A stretch of 64,000 nt of DNA from Thermococcus celer Vu 13 = JCM 8558 (lineage in GTDB: Archaea; Methanobacteriota_B; Thermococci; Thermococcales; Thermococcaceae), in NCBI RefSeq assembly GCF_002214365.1, contig NZ_CP014854.1, positions 806,001 to 870,000 on the forward strand. Direction: 5' to 3'. A model generated the notes under the pieces. That model was not told where the DNA came from and ran no database searches. It was given only the letters and a program-made list of their open reading frames with translations. The translations under genes and the position numbers were made by a program. This document shows, piece after piece, positions 55,893 to 64,000 of this stretch (position 1 is its first letter; each line of letters starts with the position of its first letter).

Positions 55893-56697
55893 CACCCAAC
55901 TTTATGGATTAATCGGAAAGCCCGTTGAGCACTCCCTGAGTCCGGCAATTCACAACGCCTTATTCAAGAAACACAAAATCAACGCTGTTTATCTGCCCTT
56001 TGAAGTTGATGATTTAGAGTCGGCGGTTAAAGGGGCAAGGGCTTTGGGGATTCAGGGACTAAACGTTACGATGCCCTACAAAGAGCGAATTCTGGAGTTT
56101 TTGGATGGAATTTCCGACGATGCCAAGGTGATTGGGAGCGTGAACACAATAGTGAATAGAGAGGGGAAGTTCGTTGGATACAACACAGATGGCATCGGGG
56201 CATTAAAAGCCCTAAAGCGCTTTGTGGAAATTAAGAACAAGCGCATCTTAGTTTTGGGAGCTGGAGGGGCGGGGAGGGCAATAGCTTATACTCTCTCAAA
56301 GCTAACGGAAGTTGTGGTGCTTAACAGAACGGAGAGGAAAGCGAAAGAGCTTGAAAAGTTCGGTGTCAAAGGGGAGAAGCTGAGCAAGGGGAGACTGGAA
56401 TACTACTCGAGCTGGGCAGATATCGTGATAAATGCCACACCCATTGGGATGAACGAGGATAGGAGTCCAGTCCCCGGGGAACTTTTGAAGAAAAACCAGG
56501 TTGCCTTTGATATCGTCTACTCCCCCCTGGAAACCAGACTGTTAATGGAAGCAAGAGAAGCCGGCTGTTTGACCATTGACGGATTGTGGATGCTGGTATA
56601 CCAGGGAGCCGAGAGCTTCAGGCTATGGACCGGAATAAAACCAGACGTTGAATTCATGCGTAATGTTGCCCTTGAGGTGCTTAAAAATGTGCAATAG
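55885..56697 (+). CDS. aroE: Shikimate dehydrogenase
   Basis: A 270-residue NADP-dependent reductase. Shikimate-binding [16 protein letters not shown], catalytic Lys in [10 protein letters not shown], and the NADP loop [12 protein letters not shown] are intact; NATPIGM is typical. ATG 55885 (MINTQLYG) follows GGTGGTGGAG; upstream GTG codons overlap it. Confidence 0.95.
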   Translation: MINTQLYGLIGKPVEHSLSPAIHNALFKKHKINAVYLPFEVDDLESAVKGARALGIQGLNVTMPYKERILEFLDGISDDAKVIGSVNTIVNREGKFVGYNTDGIGALKALKRFVEIKNKRILVLGAGGAGRAIAYTLSKLTEVVVLNRTERKAKELEKFGVKGEKLSKGRLEYYSSWADIVINATPIGMNEDRSPVPGELLKKNQVAFDIVYSPLETRLLMEAREAGCLTIDGLWMLVYQGAESFRLWTGIKPDVEFMRNVALEVLKNVQ

Positions 56698-57493
56698 CGC
56701 GGTAACGGTAGTCAATGCCTTTGCCACTGGAAAGGGGGGCGCGGTTGGGATAGATTTAAGGGTCAGTGCCAAGGTTAAGCTGATCGATGAAGGGGTTGGC
56801 GGTGAAATCCGGGTTAGAAGGGAGAGATTTGAGGATTTTTCACTTGTTAAAGCAGTTGTGGAGACGATCAAAGATAAATTCGGTTTGGATTTCGGTGTTA
56901 AGGTTAGAATAGACTCAGAAATACCGGTGGGGAAGGGGTTAAAGAGCAGTTCAGCCGTGGCTAACGCTTTGACAGGGGCGATTTTGGGGGAGCTTAAAAT
57001 TGAGCTGCCCGATATTGAGGTTGTTAAGCTCGGCGTTGAAGCTGCCAAGAGGGCCGGTGTAACTTTAACGGGGGCGTTTGATGATGCCTGTGCTTCCTAT
57101 TTCGGGGATCTATGCCTGACGGACAATCGAAAGCTCGAACTCCTGAAAAGAGAAGAAGTCGAGAAAAAATCCGTGGTTTTGCTGATTCCCGAAGAAACCG
57201 TTCTGACGTCAAGTTTAAAGAACAAAAACTTCAAAGTCCTCGCCCCATACGTTGAGGAAGCCTTTAGGCTGGCATTAATGGGAGAATGGGAAAAAGCCCT
57301 GGTTTTGAACGGACTGGTGTACGGATCTTTCTTGGGGTACGACCTTGAGCCCGTTGCCAAAGCCCTGGAAGCCGGAGCAATTGCCGGACTTTCTGGGAAG
57401 GGTCCCGCAATGTTTGCCATAACTGAGGAGCCCGAAAAAGTCGCGGATGTTTGGGAGGATCATGGGGAGGTTTTAATAACAACGCTGAGGTGA
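56687..57493 (+). CDS. aroK: Shikimate kinase, archaeal GHMP type
   Basis: A 268-residue GHMP-family kinase, the archaeal non-homologous replacement of bacterial AroK. The phosphate loop is [16 protein letters not shown], preceded by [14 protein letters not shown] and followed by [16 protein letters not shown] 56687 (MCNSAVTVV) with GAGGTGC upstream is chosen; it overlaps aroE by 11 bases. Confidence 0.94.
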   Translation: MCNSAVTVVNAFATGKGGAVGIDLRVSAKVKLIDEGVGGEIRVRRERFEDFSLVKAVVETIKDKFGLDFGVKVRIDSEIPVGKGLKSSSAVANALTGAILGELKIELPDIEVVKLGVEAAKRAGVTLTGAFDDACASYFGDLCLTDNRKLELLKREEVEKKSVVLLIPEETVLTSSLKNKNFKVLAPYVEEAFRLALMGEWEKALVLNGLVYGSFLGYDLEPVAKALEAGAIAGLSGKGPAMFAITEEPEKVADVWEDHGEVLITTLR

Positions 57494-57497
57494 GCAG

Positions 57498-58730
57498 ATG
57501 ATAGAGATCACGCCGATAGAAACCATAGACGGAAAAATCAGGGCTCCCCCCTCAAAGAGCTATACCCATAGGGCACTGTTTCTGGGATTGCTCTCGGAGG
57601 GGAAAACGAAAATAGAGAACCCGCTGATATGCAAGGATACCCTCGCAACGCTAAACGCCATAAGGAAGTTTGGATCAGAGGCAGAATGGAACCTTGTCGA
57701 AAGTTCGGGGAAAGTTAAGCCGGCTGAGATCAACGCCCTTGAATCGGGAACAACCGCGAGGTTATCCATAGGGATCAGTGCCCTGGCGAATGGAGAGAGC
57801 GTGATAGATGGAGAGGGATCCTTAAGAAGGCGCCCCATGGGCCCTTTGCTCAAAGCTCTGAACGATTTGGGAATAAAAACTAAAACTAAATCAAGTGGTT
57901 TTTTGCCGGTGAGGGTTTTTGGTGGAGAAATAAAAAGGGATTACGTGAGGGTTGATGGGGGCATTTCGTCACAGTTCATCACCGCCCTTCTCCTTTTGGG
58001 GGCCAGGATTGGGCTCAGCATAGAAGTTCTAAACCCCGTCTCAAAACCCTACATTGAGGTAACGCTCAGAACACTAAAGCGGGCCAACGTTAAGGTTAGA
58101 AGGGACGGTGGAGTGTTCCACGTTATCCAGGGAATAAAAGCCAGACATTTCTCGGTTCCCGGTGATTATTCATCGGCATCATTCTTTTTGGTGGCCGGGG
58201 CGATATTCGGCAAAATCAGAGTTGAAGGACTTGATAGGAATGACGTTCAGCCTGATAAGGCTATCCTTGACCTCTTGAGGGATTTTGGGGCCAAAGTGAA
58301 AGTTGCCCGGGGTTACGTTGAGGTTGAAAGGGATGAGCTGGTCGGTCAGGAAGTTGACTGCAGGGACTTTCCCGACCTCTTCCCCATCTTGGCGGTTTTA
58401 GGAGCTTACTCCGAAGGAAGGACGGTTTTGAGGGCGAAACATTTGCGCTACAAAGAGAGCGACAGGGTAAGGGCTATGGCCCTAAATCTGACAAATATGG
58501 GTGCAAAATTAAAAGAGCTCGACGATGGTCTAATGATAAGCAAGAGCGAGCTTAGAGGCGCTGTATTAAATCCACAAAATGACCACAGGATTGCGATGGC
58601 GCTGACAATTGCCGCCCTGGGTGCAAAGGGAAGAAGCCTCATCTTGAACGAGGGATGCGTCAAAAAGTCTTACCCGAAGTTCTTTGAGGATTTAAAGGGG
58701 TTGATTGGCGATGATGGGAAAAATGCTTAG
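57498..58730 (+). CDS. aroA: 3-phosphoshikimate 1-carboxyvinyltransferase (EPSP synthase)
   Basis: A 410-residue enzyme adding PEP to shikimate 3-phosphate. PPSKSYTHRALFLGLLSEG at the N terminus, ESGTTARLSIGI, SSQFITALLL, and RYKESDRVRAMALNL plus NDHRIAMAL near the C terminus are diagnostic. It follows aroK by 4 bases and overlaps aroC by 17. Confidence 0.96.
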   Translation: MIEITPIETIDGKIRAPPSKSYTHRALFLGLLSEGKTKIENPLICKDTLATLNAIRKFGSEAEWNLVESSGKVKPAEINALESGTTARLSIGISALANGESVIDGEGSLRRRPMGPLLKALNDLGIKTKTKSSGFLPVRVFGGEIKRDYVRVDGGISSQFITALLLLGARIGLSIEVLNPVSKPYIEVTLRTLKRANVKVRRDGGVFHVIQGIKARHFSVPGDYSSASFFLVAGAIFGKIRVEGLDRNDVQPDKAILDLLRDFGAKVKVARGYVEVERDELVGQEVDCRDFPDLFPILAVLGAYSEGRTVLRAKHLRYKESDRVRAMALNLTNMGAKLKELDDGLMISKSELRGAVLNPQNDHRIAMALTIAALGAKGRSLILNEGCVKKSYPKFFEDLKGLIGDDGKNA

Positions 58731-59787
58731 ATTTTCGCTCTTCGGCGAGAGCCATGGAAAGGCCGTCGGCGTCTTGGTTGAGGGAGTTCCACCGGGGATT
58801 AAAGTTGATATTGGAAAGATGAAGGCCGAGCTTGAGAGGAGAAGGGGTATTGAGAGGTTCTCAACCAAGAGGAAAGAGAAGGACGAGCCGGTGATTCTCT
58901 CGGGCGTTTTCAACGGTTTTACAACTGGCTCGCCCATAGCCGTAATCATTGAGAACCGGGATGTTGATTCGTCTTATTACGAAAAAATAAAAAACACCCC
59001 AAGGCCCGGACACAGTGATTATACGGCCGGAATCAGGTATTTTGGATTTAACGATTACAGGGGCGGGGGATTTTTCTCCGGCAGATTGACGGCGGGGATG
59101 ATGATAGCCGGCTACTTCGCGAAGGAAATTTTATCAAAAGCCGGGATAGGGGTGAGAGCATACATAAAATCCATTGGAAAGGTAAAGGCAAAGGATTTGA
59201 GTGTCGAAGAGGTTTTTAGCTCAAAACTTTGTCCGGATGAGGAAGCTTTCCAAAAAATGCTCGAAGAAATGGAAAGGGCAAGGAATGAAGGAGACAGCGT
59301 TGGGGGCGTTGTGGAGGTTATTGCTATAAACGTCCCCCCCGGCATTGGCGGTCCTTACGACGAAGACTTAGAGGGAGACTTGGCCAAAGCCTTCTTTGCA
59401 ATTCCAGCTGTGAAAGGGGTTGAATTTGGTCTGGGATTTAGAATAGCCGAGCTTAGGGGAAGTGAAGCAAACGATCCCTTTGTTATCAAAGACGGGAAAA
59501 TCATGACGAAGACCAACAACTGTGGCGGCATTTTGGGCGGGATAAGCAACGGAATGCCTATAGTTGCGAGAATTGCCTTTAAGCCGGTCCCTTCAATTTA
59601 CAAGCCACAAAAAACAGTTGACATAGAGCGGATGGAGGAGACCGAAATAAAGCTCACCGGGAGGTTTGATTCCTGCATAGTTCCAAAGGCTCTGCCTGTT
59701 GTTGAAGCCATGATGGCTTTTGTTCTGGCAGACCATTTGCTGAGGTGGTTGGGTTGGAAAGGATTCATGAGCTTAGGAAAGAGATAG
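58714..59787 (+). CDS. aroC: Chorismate synthase
   Basis: A 357-residue FMN-dependent enzyme making chorismate. FSLFGESHGKAVGVLVEG, RPGHSDYTAGIRYFGFNDYRGGG (split here into its conserved halves) and NNCGGILGGISNGMPI are family signatures. Start taken at ATG 58714 (MGKMLRFSLFG); the ATG one codon earlier is equally possible. Overlaps aroA and the chorismate mutase gene. Confidence 0.95.
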   Translation: MGKMLRFSLFGESHGKAVGVLVEGVPPGIKVDIGKMKAELERRRGIERFSTKRKEKDEPVILSGVFNGFTTGSPIAVIIENRDVDSSYYEKIKNTPRPGHSDYTAGIRYFGFNDYRGGGFFSGRLTAGMMIAGYFAKEILSKAGIGVRAYIKSIGKVKAKDLSVEEVFSSKLCPDEEAFQKMLEEMERARNEGDSVGGVVEVIAINVPPGIGGPYDEDLEGDLAKAFFAIPAVKGVEFGLGFRIAELRGSEANDPFVIKDGKIMTKTNNCGGILGGISNGMPIVARIAFKPVPSIYKPQKTVDIERMEETEIKLTGRFDSCIVPKALPVVEAMMAFVLADHLLRWLGWKGFMSLGKR

Positions 59788-59984
59788 ATGAGATTGATAA
59801 ACAAATAGCCGAGCTCTTGGAGGAGAGGGTCAGGGTTGTCACGGAGATTGGGAAAATAAAGAGGGAGCTGGGTTTGCCCATAAGGGATGAGAAAAGAGAG
59901 GAGGAATTACTCAAGAGAGCCGGCAGATTTAAAGAGGTTTTCGAGAAGATACTGGAGGCTTGCAGGGATGTTCAACGTGTATGA
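59754..59984 (+). CDS. aroQ: Chorismate mutase (AroQ type)
   Basis: A 76-residue monofunctional AroQ-class mutase converting chorismate to prephenate. ELRKEIDEIDKQIAELLEER, then VVTEIGKIKRELGLPIRD, are the helices that carry the active-site Arg and Lys. TTG 59754 is favoured because GAGGTG lies six bases upstream; GTG 59745 sits inside that sequence. It overlaps aroC by 34 bases. Confidence 0.9.
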   Translation: MERIHELRKEIDEIDKQIAELLEERVRVVTEIGKIKRELGLPIRDEKREEELLKRAGRFKEVFEKILEACRDVQRV

Positions 59985-60996
59985 GTTTTTTAACAAAATC
60001 TCCTCCCTCAAGCCCGGGATAAGGCTGGATGCGGGTCAGCCGGATATAAGTGTGGATAAAAGGATAATAGAAGAGGCAGTGGGTTCTTTAAGAAGGGGTG
60101 AAACGAGCTATACGAAAACCCCCGGATTGGACGAGCTCAGGGAGAAGATAGCAGAGGTTGAGGGTGTTGGGAAGGATGATATAATAGTAGGGAACGGCTC
60201 GAAGATTTTAATCGCTTCCCAAATTTTAAGGGCTAAGCGGGTTGGTATAATCTCCCCCCACTGGCAGGCCTATGAGAGCATAGCCAGGGAGTTTGGAAAA
60301 GATGTCAAAATTTTCAAAACTTCCTTTGAAGATGGCTGGGAGCCGGAAATGGAAAGACTGGATGTTGACCTGCTCGTTCTAAACTATCCAAACAACCCAA
60401 CCGGAAAAATTCTTCCAAAAGATAAACTCAGAGAAATTCTTGAAATGGCTGAAGAGGAGAAAGTTAAAGTTCTTTCCGACGAGATTTATTCTGATATAGC
60501 CTTTAAACCCTTCACACCGGCGAGGGAACTTTATGATAATGTTGTAACCGTTAAGGGCTTCTCAAAGCTCTTCGCCATGACAGGATTTAGACTGGGATAT
60601 GCGATAGCACAGAGAGAGGAAATTAATGCCATGAGGAGGTTTCTTGAGGCAACAACTACCTGTGTTCCAGTCTTTGTTCAAAGGGCAGGTGTTAAAGCGC
60701 TGGAGATTAGAGAAGAGGTCAAAAAAAGAGTTGTCAAGATCTACAAAGAAAGGGTGAGGCTCGCTTCAAGGATACTGAGAGATTTTAAATTTTACGAGCC
60801 CGATGGAGCCTTTTACCTTTTCGTTAAGACGGAGGTTGATGGGCTTAGCTTCGCTGAAAGGCTCTTGGAAAGGGGCGTTTCCGTCTTCCCGGGGGTGGCC
60901 TTTGGTGGCTACAGGAATTTCATCAGGATCTCTCTCGTTGACCCAAGGCTCGGGGAGGGGCTTAGAATAATCAGGGAGGTTAAGGAATGCGCATAG
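59968..60996 (+). CDS. aspC: Aromatic/aspartate-type aminotransferase
   Basis: A 342-residue PLP-dependent fold-type I aminotransferase. It is short for the family. Motifs: LNYPNNPTGKIL, SDEIYSDIAF, and the PLP Lys in VKGFSKLFAMTGFRLGYA. Position between chorismate mutase and tyrA indicates transamination of prephenate or of 4-hydroxyphenylpyruvate/phenylpyruvate. ATG 59968 is chosen; the upstream in-frame codons lie within aroQ. Confidence 0.9.
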   Translation: MFNVYEFFNKISSLKPGIRLDAGQPDISVDKRIIEEAVGSLRRGETSYTKTPGLDELREKIAEVEGVGKDDIIVGNGSKILIASQILRAKRVGIISPHWQAYESIAREFGKDVKIFKTSFEDGWEPEMERLDVDLLVLNYPNNPTGKILPKDKLREILEMAEEEKVKVLSDEIYSDIAFKPFTPARELYDNVVTVKGFSKLFAMTGFRLGYAIAQREEINAMRRFLEATTTCVPVFVQRAGVKALEIREEVKKRVVKIYKERVRLASRILRDFKFYEPDGAFYLFVKTEVDGLSFAERLLERGVSVFPGVAFGGYRNFIRISLVDPRLGEGLRIIREVKECA

Positions 60997-61766
60997 GAAT
61001 AGTAGGCTATGGAAAAATGGGAAAACTGTTTGCCAGAGAGTTCGGTAAAAAACATGAAGTTGGAATATACTCGAGACATGCGGGCGGGTTTAAGTTCTTT
61101 GGCTCGATTGAGGAACTTTTTAAGTGGGCCGAGGTGATTGTAGTTGCCAGATCCCTCGAAGAGACACCACGGGTTTTGGAAAAGCTTGCGGAATTGAGTG
61201 AAAAAAGCGAAGGGAAGGTTATTTTCGATATCTCAACATTCAAAAGGGATGTGATGGAGACCTACAAAAGATTTCCGGAGGGGGTTAAGGTCTGCAGCGT
61301 TCATCCGATGTTCGGTGCCGGGGCTAAGAGCTTCGAGGGGATGAGGTTTATAGTGGTTCCGGTCGAGGGCAGGGAAGAAGATGTTAATCCCGTGATAAAG
61401 ATTTTCAAGGAGTTCAATGCCGAGGTTTTCACCGCGGATGCAAAAATCCACGATGATATGATGAAAGCAGTCATCGGACTTCCCTACTTCATTGGTATCT
61501 CCTTCCTAAGCTTTGTTTCGGAATTTGAAGGAATCGAGAATTTCGGAGGTACATCCTTTGAATATTTGACCACTTACGCAAAAGCCCTTCTCAACGACTC
61601 TCCGGAGTTCATCAATGAGATTTTGGAGCTCTCAAAGGACAAAATTGAAGAATTTCTCAGATTCGCTGAAAAAGGAGAATTTGATATTGAAAAGCTTAGA
61701 GAGAAGTTTGAACATGAAATTGGGAAGAGCTATGAGGAGTTTTACAAAGTACTAAACAAAACATAA
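60987..61766 (+). CDS. tyrA: Prephenate (or arogenate) dehydrogenase
   Basis: A 259-residue TyrA-family NAD(P)-dependent dehydrogenase: nucleotide fold IGIVGYGKMGKLFAREF, then CSVHPMFGAGAKSF with the catalytic His region, and an all-helical C-terminal domain. It makes 4-hydroxyphenylpyruvate (or tyrosine). It overlaps aspC by 10 bases and ends the rightward operon. No pheA (prephenate dehydratase) accompanies it. Confidence 0.92.
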   Translation: MRIGIVGYGKMGKLFAREFGKKHEVGIYSRHAGGFKFFGSIEELFKWAEVIVVARSLEETPRVLEKLAELSEKSEGKVIFDISTFKRDVMETYKRFPEGVKVCSVHPMFGAGAKSFEGMRFIVVPVEGREEDVNPVIKIFKEFNAEVFTADAKIHDDMMKAVIGLPYFIGISFLSFVSEFEGIENFGGTSFEYLTTYAKALLNDSPEFINEILELSKDKIEEFLRFAEKGEFDIEKLREKFEHEIGKSYEEFYKVLNKT

Positions 61767-61795
61767 TTGGAATCCCTGAATACCCTATTAAAGGA

Positions 61796-62482
61796 TTAGA
61801 AGGTATCTAAGAGATTTTCTATGACATCGTTAACATCCTTGGCATCCCTCCCTATCATTATGAACTCAAAATCAGCACCATATTCTTTTTTGTAACCATC
61901 CACCATAAGGCCGTCGTTTACTGTATCGCCGATATAAACTCCGTTCTCTCCTTTAGCAAGGTGCCAGAGTGCCAGGGGGCCCGGCTTTACATAAAGCTCC
62001 CTTGTTACGGCGTTCTCAAAGTGAAACTCCATGAGCTCCTCGGCTAACTTAAGCTCAAGTTTGCTCCTTCCCGTTATGACGCCGAGCTTAAACCTCTCTT
62101 TAGCCTTTTCAAGGAGCTCTCTCCTTACGATGGGTCTCTCCCTCTTCCAGAGGCCGTCGAAATTAAAGGCCCTCCCTTTATAATGCTCGCCCAGGTAGAA
62201 GGTGTTGGATATTCTTTCGATTTCCTCCGGTTCAACAATGGTTCCAAACTTTTTCCTGACCCATTTTATTCCCTTTCCTTCCGGAAAGCGCTCGACGAGT
62301 CCTTTCACATCGCCGCTCATTGCGAATGCGATTAGGGCCTCGCTGACCTTAAAGTCATCTCCAAAAGCGCCTTTTCTTCTCAACGTCCTTATACTCTCCA
62401 CGTCGATTTCCATTTCCCTACCGAGCTCCTTTAGGAAGTATTCAGCGGTCAGCTTTGTCGCCAGGTCGTAACTCTCGCTCAC
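61796..62482 (-). pseudogene. HAD-superfamily phosphatase, N terminus missing
   Basis: About 228 residues of a HAD hydrolase of the TIGR01548-like group. The reading picks up at DVSESYDLATKLTAEYFL, which in relatives directly follows the catalytic loop DxDGVLVDVSESY; the nucleophile Asp motif itself is absent. Later motifs survive: GVITGRSKLELKL and VYIGDTVNDGLM. Immediately upstream lies the transposase repeat (junction about 62483-62487). The gene is therefore 5'-truncated, probably inactive, and convergent with tyrA. Confidence 0.75.
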
Positions 62483-62486
62483 ATCT

Positions 62487-62655
62487 TCCTCATCTTCAGC
62501 AAAGAAAAAACAGACTCAACAACACTCCGCTCACTAAACTGCTTAAACCTCAACCCTAACCTCTGAAAAGCCCACAAACCCTTTATCAATCACAAACTCA
62601 GGCTCACCCCCAGTACTTAAGAACCCTATGCAAGAACAGGTAAGCGTCCAGACTA
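62487..62655. repeat. 169-bp direct repeat, right copy
   Basis: Identical and codirectional to 44912-45080. It joins HAD sequence on its left and the N-terminal transposase relic on its right. Confidence 0.97.
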
Positions 62656-62850
62656 TCCAGCCTGCTCACACCTCATGACTCATTGTCTGGAATACTCATG
62701 AACTTTTTTCTGAGGGAGATTCCAAGGTAGTACAGAATTGCGGCCAGAACTTTTAATCTGATGTCTTTCTTATTTCGCTTGAAGATTCTTCTACCCTTAA
62801 TCCCCCCAATTAATACTTCACTGTTATCTTGACAGTCTCGTTTATGGAAA
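62487..62850 (-). mobile_element. IS relic B: N-terminal and middle part of DDE transposase
   Basis: On the minus strand, from about 62850, a transposase N terminus is readable: SEVLIGGIKGRRIFKRN, then RLKVLAAILYYLGISLRKK, ending in a stop near 62690. After an internal deletion the middle part resumes as SLDAYLFLHRVLKYWG with the same frameshift as relic A, and stops at the HAD junction. It lacks the C-terminal part found in relic A. The two relics together would make one element. Confidence 0.72.
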
Positions 62851-62865
62851 GGAAGAAAGAGAACC

Positions 62866-63714
62866 TCAGGCCCTCTCGAGGAGTTCCCTGACGTACCTCG
62901 GCATCTGGAAGAGTGTCTCGTGCCTCTCCGGGTCGTAGTAGTGAAGCTTCAGTTTCCCGGCCCTCTCCCCCTTCACCTTCGTGAAGTCAACGTCGCCCTT
63001 AACCCCCACCAGAAAGCTCCAGGGGGAGGCGTAGCCGATGACGGGGAAGCTGAAGTAGTAGACCTTATCGAAGACCTTCTTCATGGCCCTGTAGGCGTCG
63101 AGGAGCTCGTTGGTGAAGAGGTAAACGCTTCCCGCCTGGGTGACGTAGAGGCCCCTCCCGTTCAGCTTCTCGTACGCCGAGCGGTAAAACTCCTCGCTGA
63201 AGAGGAGCTTCGCCGGGCCGACGGGATCCGTGGAGTCCACGATTATGACATCAAAACGTTCATCGGTTTCTTTTAGGTACTTCACGCCGTCATCGACCTT
63301 AACGTCGGCCCTTGGGTCCTCGAAGGCCCCCTTTGCGACGTCGAGGTAGAGCTTCGAGACCTCTATGACTTTCTCGTCTATCTCGACCATCGTGGCCTTC
63401 TCAACGGTCTCGTGCCTCAACACTTCCCTGAGCGTCCCGCCGTCGCCACCGCCGATTATGAGAACGTTCCTCGGATTTGGGTGGGCCAGCATGACCGGGT
63501 GAACGAGCGGCTCGTGGTAGCTCTCCTCCCCCCTCTCAACGAGCTGAACGGTACCGTCCAGAACGAGGAGCTTGCCGAAGCCCTCCGTCTCGTACAGCTC
63601 AAGCTTCTGATACTCCGTTTGGACCTCAAACAGCTTCCTTTTGACCTTAAAGCCGACACCGTAGCCGCGGGGATACCACTCTACGAAGGCTCTCTCCCTT
63701 TCGTTGAATCCCAT
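62866..63714 (-). CDS. speE: Spermidine synthase-like aminopropyltransferase
   Basis: A 282-residue aminopropyltransferase. It transfers aminopropyl groups from decarboxylated AdoMet to agmatine or other polyamines, needed for the long and branched polyamines of hyperthermophiles. Motifs: [37 protein letters not shown], and [22 protein letters not shown] 63714 ([17 protein letters not shown]) is preferred; nine upstream codons are not conserved. It is the first GC-rich gene to the right of the island. Confidence 0.93.
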   Translation of the reverse strand: MGFNERERAFVEWYPRGYGVGFKVKRKLFEVQTEYQKLELYETEGFGKLLVLDGTVQLVERGEESYHEPLVHPVMLAHPNPRNVLIIGGGDGGTLREVLRHETVEKATMVEIDEKVIEVSKLYLDVAKGAFEDPRADVKVDDGVKYLKETDERFDVIIVDSTDPVGPAKLLFSEEFYRSAYEKLNGRGLYVTQAGSVYLFTNELLDAYRAMKKVFDKVYYFSFPVIGYASPWSFLVGVKGDVDFTKVKGERAGKLKLHYYDPERHETLFQMPRYVRELLERA

Positions 63715-63810
63715 CGCTCTCACCGCCCTTAGGTACGGCAAGGGGTTTTAAACCTTGAGGTCTCTATCGTTTCGAAAGTTTTTTAATATAATTTCCCATT
63801 AAGTTACCTA

Positions 63811-64000
63811 ATGATGAACTGGAAGAAAATAGATAAGGATTTGCTGAGGTTCCTCGAAGACGCCGTACCGAGGACATACGAGGATACAAGATACGGAGTC
63901 CCACACCTCGTGGGCGAGATAGAACTTTCGAACGATGACCCCCGGGTTGATCTCTCCACCGTGATTTTCAACGGGAGCAGGTACCCCTTGGCCTTCCTTG
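63811..64000 (+). CDS. Unidentified protein, 5' part (runs off window)
   Basis: An open frame begins at ATG 63811 (MMNWKKIDKDLLRFLED) and continues to the window end, giving 63 residues; not recognised. A TATA box (TTTTTTAATATAA, 63779-63791) lies 20-32 bases before the ATG, suggesting a leaderless transcript. The gene is divergent from speE. Confidence 0.6.
   Translation, partial: MMNWKKIDKDLLRFLEDAVPRTYEDTRYGVPHLVGEIELSNDDPRVDLSTVIFNGSRYPLAFL

Larger units (their letters stand above)
45081..62486. other. Aromatic amino acid biosynthesis island
   Basis: The interval between the 169-bp direct repeats holds trpCDEGFBA, a regulator, the complete chorismate route and most of the tyrosine branch, plus a truncated gene at each end. 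It is visibly richer in A+T than neighbouring DNA: sample 60-base lines give 27 G+C at 55501-55560 and 25 at 60301-60360, against 38 at 10321-10380 and 41 at 30841-30900. Together these point to acquisition as a block. Confidence 0.75.

Overview
The window is chromosomal DNA from a hyperthermophilic euryarchaeon of the order Thermococcales, most likely a GC-rich Thermococcus. Support: an archaeal SRP RNA, TBP, aMBF1, a Nop5/fibrillarin pair, PfpI protease, ADP-forming acyl-CoA synthetase with indolepyruvate ferredoxin oxidoreductase, ribose-1,5-bisphosphate isomerase, an FL11-like Lrp regulator, TATA-box promoters with leaderless or GGTG-type starts, and Thermococcales-type transposase relics.

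Layout. 0-5 kb: a TauE-like exporter, a flavodoxin, tandem tRNA-Gly and tRNA-Phe genes with encoded CCA, a vapBC-queC operon, pyrD and the SRP RNA gene. 5-18 kb: two dye-linked L-proline dehydrogenase systems. The first is a four-gene pdhAFXB operon; the second is an alpha/beta pair beside a PutP-like symporter and its small accessory protein. UMP kinase, a second toxin-antitoxin pair, a CoA-disulfide-reductase-like flavoprotein and an MFS transporter lie between them. 18-44 kb: mostly ordinary core genes (DRG GTPase, FL11-like regulator, pfpI, aminotransferase, R15P isomerase, nop5-flpA, the HMG-CoA synthase/thiolase/DUF35 mevalonate operon, aMBF1, TBP, an acdA-iorAB operon holding a decayed vapBC, and a membrane-tethered regulator).

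45-62.5 kb: an aromatic amino acid biosynthesis island. A leftward trpCDEGFBA operon and a rightward operon (regulator, split transketolase, DAHP synthase, aroBDEKAC, chorismate mutase, aminotransferase, tyrA) diverge from one short promoter region. That region carries a near-perfect copy of the Tar operator known from T. kodakarensis. The island is visibly richer in A+T than its surroundings. It is bordered by a perfect 169-bp direct repeat made of transposase sequence, and by two truncated genes: a 5' piece of aspartokinase and a HAD phosphatase lacking its N terminus. The left repeat continues into the transposase C terminus and the right repeat into its N terminus. This is the arrangement expected if a circular molecule, or a tandem donor, integrated by a single crossover inside a resident IS relic. 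This is the most striking structure in the window.

Together the genes describe a peptide- and amino-acid-fermenting archaeon that oxidises proline, degrades aromatic 2-oxo acids (aminotransferase, IOR, ACS) and also makes aromatic amino acids through an apparently acquired, possibly excisable, island. Several decayed or altered proteins stand out: a GATase-like protein without its catalytic Cys and His, a proline dehydrogenase alpha subunit without its N-terminal cluster ligands, a VapC with an internal deletion and a RelE stub.
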